From: an uncultured Eubacteriales bacterium
GTDB lineage: Bacteria; Bacillota; Clostridia; Peptostreptococcales; Anaerovoracaceae
Assembly: GCA_900315485.1 (NCBI GenBank)
Contig: OMZI01000005.1
Coordinates: forward strand, 1 to 64,000
Length of the DNA stretch: 64,000 bases
Direction: 5' to 3'
Below the pieces are notes generated by a model. That model was not told the DNA's origin and did no database searches. It was given only the letters and a program-made list of their open reading frames with translations. This document shows positions 60,349 through 64,000 of this stretch, piece after piece (the stretch's first letter is position 1; each line of letters begins with the position of its first letter). Position numbers and translations under genes: made by a program.

Positions 60349-61137
60349 TTAGAACTCGTCGAAGTATTCTTCGTCGAATTCATCAGGAAGGGCAACGAAT
60401 CCCGTGGATTCGAAGTCGTCTTCCTTTGGCTCTGGTGCCGCCTTAGGTGCCGGGGCTTCATCGGCTGCTGCCACAGCCTCAGGTTTCTTTCCTTTGAGGA
60501 AAGAAATGGCGTCCTCGTCTGCCGAAGGGATGACGTCCCAAGTGTAGACCGTCGTTCCGTCTGAGCGTTTGTAGCTTCCGGTGTCGACTCTTCCCTTGAT
60601 AACGACTCCCTTGCCCTTTGTAAGATATCTGGCCAGCGCCTCGCCGCGCTTTCCGTACATCTTTACAGGGATGATGTCCGGGTTCTCCTTGTCCCATGAC
60701 TTATTGACAAATACGCGGAATTCCACGATAGCTGTCTGCGAGTCCTGGATATAGGTAGTTGTGGCATCAGCAGCAATGTTGCCTCTGATTACCGCTGTGG
60801 ACATTCCGGCTGACCCGCCGTCTTCGATAAGCTGGAACCCCTTCGGGTCGGCTATCAGCACTTTGGTGTACTGTGTCTTGCCGTCCTTGTTCTTGTAGCT
60901 CCCTGTCTGGACTCTTCCGGTCACGGAGACAGTCTTGCCTGCCTTGAGGTAGTCATAGACGTTCTCGTTACCGTAAAGCTCTACCGGGAAGAAGTTGCTC
61001 TTCGGATCGTTGCCCGACTTGGTCTTCCTTCCGTAGTTCCAGACGAGAGTGAACTTGGCTACAGGTTTGCCCTTTGCGGTCAATCCAGTGTCAGCGTCCT
61101 TGACGATGCGTCCGATAATAGTGAAATAGTTGCTCAT
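60349..61137 (-). CDS. ssb: Single-stranded DNA-binding protein with two tandem OB folds
   Basis: 262 aa, about 100 more than usual SSB. First OB fold 1-105 (YFTIIGRIVKDADTG...VTGRVQTGSY), second about 112-215 (STAVIRGNIAADATT...IKGRVDTGSYKRSD), then a Pro/Ala-rich linker and an acidic tip (EFDEEYFDEF) in place of the canonical DDDIPF. The duplication implies fewer subunits per complex. Start behind AAAGGAGGTTACACC. Confidence 0.9.
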   Translation of the reverse strand: MSNYFTIIGRIVKDADTGLTAKGKPVAKFTLVWNYGRKTKSGNDPKSNFFPVELYGNENVYDYLKAGKTVSVTGRVQTGSYKNKDGKTQYTKVLIADPKGFQLIEDGGSAGMSTAVIRGNIAADATTTYIQDSQTAIVEFRVFVNKSWDKENPDIIPVKMYGKRGEALARYLTKGKGVVIKGRVDTGSYKRSDGTTVYTWDVIPSADEDAISFLKGKKPEAVAAADEAPAPKAAPEPKEDDFESTGFVALPDEFDEEYFDEF

Positions 61138-61210
61138 GGTGTAACCTCCTTTAAATAAAAGAATGGTTTCACGTCACCGGCATGAAACCATCGCTTGCTT
61201 AAATAAAAAA

Positions 61211-61243
61211 AGCACCTGCCATGTCTGTGGACATACAGGTGCT
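61211..61243 (-). terminator. Terminator after parB
   Basis: AGCACCTG/CAGGTGCT 8-bp stem; T7 run on the minus strand. A further hairpin, ATGGTTTCA/TGAAACCAT, lies at 61163-61191. Confidence 0.8.
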
Positions 61244-61317
61244 CCATTATCAAAGCTGGGAATACGTTAATATGTTTATATTATATATACAAGTGCCGTC
61301 AAATACAAGCCGTTTCT

Positions 61318-62319
61318 CTACACATTCGCTTCTGCAAAAGCTCTGATAGCTGCCTTGTAGTACTCGGCACGTTCTTCAGTCGGAAGTTCTTTTACTTCCT
61401 CTGGAACCGCGTCAAGGAACATTGCTTCGGTGACCGACTCTTTCTTGGCTTTCTTCTTCTTTGTGCGCGGGTTCAGCTTTCCTGCCAGAATGCTTTCGGC
61501 CGTCTCTCTTGTGAGTCCGCGGGCTGCAGCTTTCTTAAGCTTCTCCGCTTCCTTCAGAGATATCGCGATCTCTTTATCTGCTACGATATCTGTAATGACC
61601 TCCTGATGCGAAGCACTTAGGTCTGCAAGGATGACGCCGGCTGTAACAGGCAATTTTCCTTCATCCACTTTGTCAAGAAGAGCAGGGGAGAGGTCGTTCA
61701 GCTTGAGATATCTTCTGACGTTCGAGTCAGAATCAGAGCTTTCCTCGGCAATCGCCTTTAACTCATCTGCCTGTCTCTTGCCCTGCCTTACGGCAGCTTC
61801 AAGGCGAACTTTGTAAGTTCTGGCTTTTTCGGAAGGGAGTATCGTTTCTCTTGCGATGTTTGTATCCGCCATGACGATATCTGCCATGTCATCATCAAGG
61901 TCAAGTACGCGGCACGGAACTTCACTGAGGCCAAGCTTTTCGGCTGCGAAGCGGCGCCTGTGACCGGATATGATCTCATATTTCCCACCGTTAAGCTCTC
62001 GGACGATGATCGGGAGAAGTATCCCGTAGTCTCTGATGGAGTCTACAAGAATGTCCATGTCTTCATTGTCCAGGACTTTGTATGTGTGGTTATGGTAGGT
62101 GACGAGATCTTTAAGGGGAATGCTTCTGATATCTCCTTCGCCGGACCTGGCGATCTCTATTTCCTTCTTTGTTGGAGCTAATGTTCCCCCGAAGGGCGTA
62201 TTGAGGATATTGACTGCACCATCTAACAGCCTGCTAAGTGCATCAGGATCATTGATTTGCTCTACCTGAGAGGAATCAACGACATTACTGAGGTCATATT
62301 TTGGTTTTTTCTTTGCCAT
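61318..62319 (-). CDS. parB: ParB-family partition protein
   Basis: 333 aa. ParB/Srx CTP-binding domain with VRELNGGKYEIISGHRRRFAAEKLG and TNIARETILPSEKA, then an HTH (VRRYLKLNDLSPALLD...LPVTAGVILADLS), and a Lys-rich C-terminal end. Follows parA with a 3-bp gap. No obvious centromere repeats within this gene pair; those upstream of parA are candidates. Confidence 0.93.
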   Translation of the reverse strand: MAKKKPKYDLSNVVDSSQVEQINDPDALSRLLDGAVNILNTPFGGTLAPTKKEIEIARSGEGDIRSIPLKDLVTYHNHTYKVLDNEDMDILVDSIRDYGILLPIIVRELNGGKYEIISGHRRRFAAEKLGLSEVPCRVLDLDDDMADIVMADTNIARETILPSEKARTYKVRLEAAVRQGKRQADELKAIAEESSDSDSNVRRYLKLNDLSPALLDKVDEGKLPVTAGVILADLSASHQEVITDIVADKEIAISLKEAEKLKKAAARGLTRETAESILAGKLNPRTKKKKAKKESVTEAMFLDAVPEEVKELPTEERAEYYKAAIRAFAEANV

Positions 62320-62322
62320 CGT

Positions 62323-63381
62323 TTATATCTCCTCTCTTTCAAGAAATTCATCACACAGCATACTGTAAGCGAGTCTTGTCGGACTGTTTTTCATGAAGTT
62401 CATCAGTGGCATTCCTGCAAGCTGTGCCTGGTTGACCACGGTGGATCTAGGTATCTGCGTGTTGAATATATACATGTTGCGCTCGATCAGCGGCTCAAAC
62501 TGGCTCATTACTTCCTTTACAGCCGACCTGTTCTTCTCAACCATAGTATACACGAGGCCGGAGAACTCGAGTGGTGGATTTACCGTCGCCTGCACCTTCT
62601 GCACTGTAGATACGAGATGGACGATTCCGGATACAGAATAAGGGTCAGGTGTTGCAGGAACCAGAACTCTGTCGGCCATGTTCAGTACGTTGAGTGTTGT
62701 GGCCGAGAGGGCAGGAGGGCAGTCCACCAGGATATAATCGTATTTATCGGTTATGCGTGAGAATATGCTGCGGAATATGGTCATGCCGTTATCTTTTTTC
62801 TTGAGGAGACCGACTTCTCCCATTCTTTCGTAAAAGGCGTTTTCAGACTGATGATATACGTCTACGATCTTTGCAAATCCTTCTACGTACTGCTCAGCAC
62901 CCGCTTCCCTGACCTTCTCCTGAAGATTATCATAATCGTCGCGGTAGTTTTTCAGAAACGTTTCCGCAGGTGTAGGCATAGGCGTGATAGAGTACAGGAT
63001 CTCATCCATACTGGCCATTGCTACACTACCCGGGATGAGATCGACCCCGTAGTCGGTATGCACGATTACTCCGCTCAGGTCCTTTTTATATGGCCTGTCG
63101 TAGATTTCTGCACACAGAAGGGTATAGAGTGTTGCTTTGCATCTGCTTGGCATGACACCGAAGGATACTGACAGGTTTTCCTGCTGGTCCGCGTCGATCA
63201 TAAGGACCTTCTTGCCTCTGGAATTAAGTTCTCTTGCGAGATTGGCAACTGCTTGTGTCTTTCCTGCGCCGGACTCATCACCTCTTTCCTTCAGTTCCAT
63301 CGCAAGATTTGCGACTGTAGCGGTTTTTCCGACGCCGCCTTTCTGATTGAATATCGCTATTATTTTAGCTCTTCTTGACAT
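62323..63381 (-). CDS. parA: ParA-family partition ATPase with duplicated Walker A segment
   Basis: 352 aa. Opens with FNQKGGVGKTATVANLA, then a second copy ESGAGKTQAVANLAREL before KKVLMIDADQQENLS. Residues 14-35 and 36-57 are a 22-residue (66-bp) tandem duplication; canonical ParA has one. Walker A' and B follow normally (DYILVDCPPAL). Both copies retain GKT, so which binds ATP is unclear. Partner of parB. Confidence 0.92.
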   Translation of the reverse strand: MSRRAKIIAIFNQKGGVGKTATVANLAMELKERGDESGAGKTQAVANLARELNSRGKKVLMIDADQQENLSVSFGVMPSRCKATLYTLLCAEIYDRPYKKDLSGVIVHTDYGVDLIPGSVAMASMDEILYSITPMPTPAETFLKNYRDDYDNLQEKVREAGAEQYVEGFAKIVDVYHQSENAFYERMGEVGLLKKKDNGMTIFRSIFSRITDKYDYILVDCPPALSATTLNVLNMADRVLVPATPDPYSVSGIVHLVSTVQKVQATVNPPLEFSGLVYTMVEKNRSAVKEVMSQFEPLIERNMYIFNTQIPRSTVVNQAQLAGMPLMNFMKNSPTRLAYSMLCDEFLEREEI

Positions 63382-63540
63382 TTTTCTCGCTCCCTTCGTA
63401 ATGATTCCTAAGAAACTCCTCGATGGCGACTTCTGTGGCGTTCGAGATGCTGCGCTTCTCTTCCTTGCAGAAGGCTAAGAGTGTTTCAAGCAGAACCGGA
63501 TCGATAGTCAATGACAGCTTCTTTTTCTTGTTTGACATAT
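63365..63540 (-). pseudogene. Frameshifted ribbon-helix-helix gene upstream of parA
   Basis: From ATG 63540 (strong GGAGGAAAAT site): MSNKKKKLSLTIDPVLLETL, then a shift, then LAFCKEEKRSISNATEVAI in another frame, ending at a TAA overlapping parA. A two-base GA repeat excess at about 63480 explains it. The layout is a small RHH regulator (ParG/CopG-like) before parA. Could be a sequence error or real loss of function. Confidence 0.65.
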
Positions 63541-63567
63541 TTTCCTCCGGATGTAATGAGTATCTTT

Positions 63568-63609
63568 GCGTATTAGATGCGTATTGATACGCTTTTTACG
63601 TATTGATTG
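63568..63609 (-). promoter_or_regulatory. CGTATTGAT operator repeats before the partition operon
   Basis: GCGTATTAGAT (63568), GCGTATTGATAC (63579) and ACGTATTGATTG (63598). The middle copy extends to the palindrome GCGTAT-TG-ATACGC. They lie just downstream of a probable minus-strand promoter (TTGTAG, 16 bp, TACAAT at about 63607-63634). Probable autoregulatory or centromere sites. Confidence 0.6.
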
Positions 63610-63763
63610 TAGCACATACGGACTCTGCTACAAAGAGGTTCGGTACTTGAGAAAAAAATACTTTTCGGGCAGTTGTCCGAAGACTCTTTAAAACATCGGG
63701 TGTATAATAAAAAATTTTCGAAAAAAAGAAAGCGCCGCACTATGGCGACGCTCTCCAGGTTCG

Positions 63764-63955
63764 TTAATTTGCGCATTCCTTCCATTTGCCGACCTTGCGG
63801 CCTTCTATGAACAGAAATCCTTCTGTATCGCCGTATGCGACACTCGGAACCATCTGCTGCTGCATCAGTTCCAGAAGGTACTGAGCTTTTGAGTAAGGTG
63901 TGCGCTGGCCGTCATCGGCCAGAAAGGTTGATGTATCTATCATGATCTTAAGCAT
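63764..63955 (-). CDS. Small protein of unknown function
   Basis: 63 aa (MLKIMIDTSTFLADDGQRTP). Good ribosome site AAAGGAGACTCCGTA. Possibly ends before the partition promoter region. No family recognised. Confidence 0.6.
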   Translation of the reverse strand: MLKIMIDTSTFLADDGQRTPYSKAQYLLELMQQQMVPSVAYGDTEGFLFIEGRKVGKWKECAN

Positions 63956-64000
63956 TACGGAGTCTCCTTTCGACTGTGTCTGCGAAATCGTCTATAAGCT
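63948..64000 (-). CDS. C-terminal end of a gene cut by the window edge
   Basis: Reading frame ending LIDDFADTVERRLRNA, overlapping the next start by 8 bp. Too short to identify; partial. Confidence 0.4.
   Translation of the reverse strand, partial: LIDDFADTVERRLRNA

Overview
The window looks like 64 kb of a large conjugative plasmid, or a plasmid-like mobile element, from an anaerobic Gram-positive bacterium of the class Clostridia. The evidence is an iteron-type Rep_3 origin, parA/parB, SSB, a Rad52-like protein, a primase, a Gram-positive type IV secretion system with large NlpC/P60-M23 wall hydrolases, sortase and pilin-like adhesins, AGGAGG ribosome sites, and families such as DUF3232, DUF4317 and DUF5688. 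Species assignment is not possible from sequence alone. Nearly all genes run on the minus strand. The plus strand carries only an IS30 fragment, rep with one follower gene, and two antisense RNAs.

Layout, left to right. 1-3399: a recombinase-in-trio (RIT) element with 86-bp terminal inverted repeats, inserted into an IS30-family transposase gene. 3.97-17 kb: a surface module with an Ltp-like exclusion protein, an Ig-repeat surface protein, a class B sortase, a 1549-aa SpaA/ester-bond adhesin, two tandem Fst/par-type type I toxin-antitoxin loci, and an FnIII/InlB-repeat secreted protein. 17-31 kb: a phospho-signalling block interleaved with transfer genes: Ser/Thr kinase, PP2C phosphatase, FHA protein, and a membrane protein with 14 copies of a GT[A/D]VL motif that looks like an FHA ligand once phosphorylated. 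31-51 kb: the T4SS (giant NlpC/P60-M23 protein, VirB6, VirB2-like, VirD4, VirB4, with VirB3-like at 30 kb and two extra VirD4 paralogues at 22-25.6 kb). 52.2-54.7 kb: origin and rep. 54.7-63.5 kb: plasmid housekeeping genes (HAD phosphatase, primase, Rad52-like, tandem-OB SSB, ParB, ParA).

The most unusual signals lie between genes. Five minus-strand elements look like the top half of a tRNA (acceptor stem stacked on a T-psi-C arm), each placed just upstream of a gene and usually right after an intrinsic terminator. Three distant promoters share a 40-bp operator block. Three intergenic spacers around an XRE regulator share an about 85-bp module with a TTTTTCAA/TTGAAAAA palindrome. Three AAAACGT/ACGTTTT dyads separate the phosphatase from its downstream gene. 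Together these suggest several plasmid-encoded regulatory circuits controlling transfer, surface proteins and replication.

Damaged or odd genes: the IS30 transposase is truncated; a ribbon-helix-helix gene before parA has a two-base frameshift; a replisome-organizer-like gene is split at an A8 run; ParA carries a 22-residue tandem duplication of its Walker A segment.
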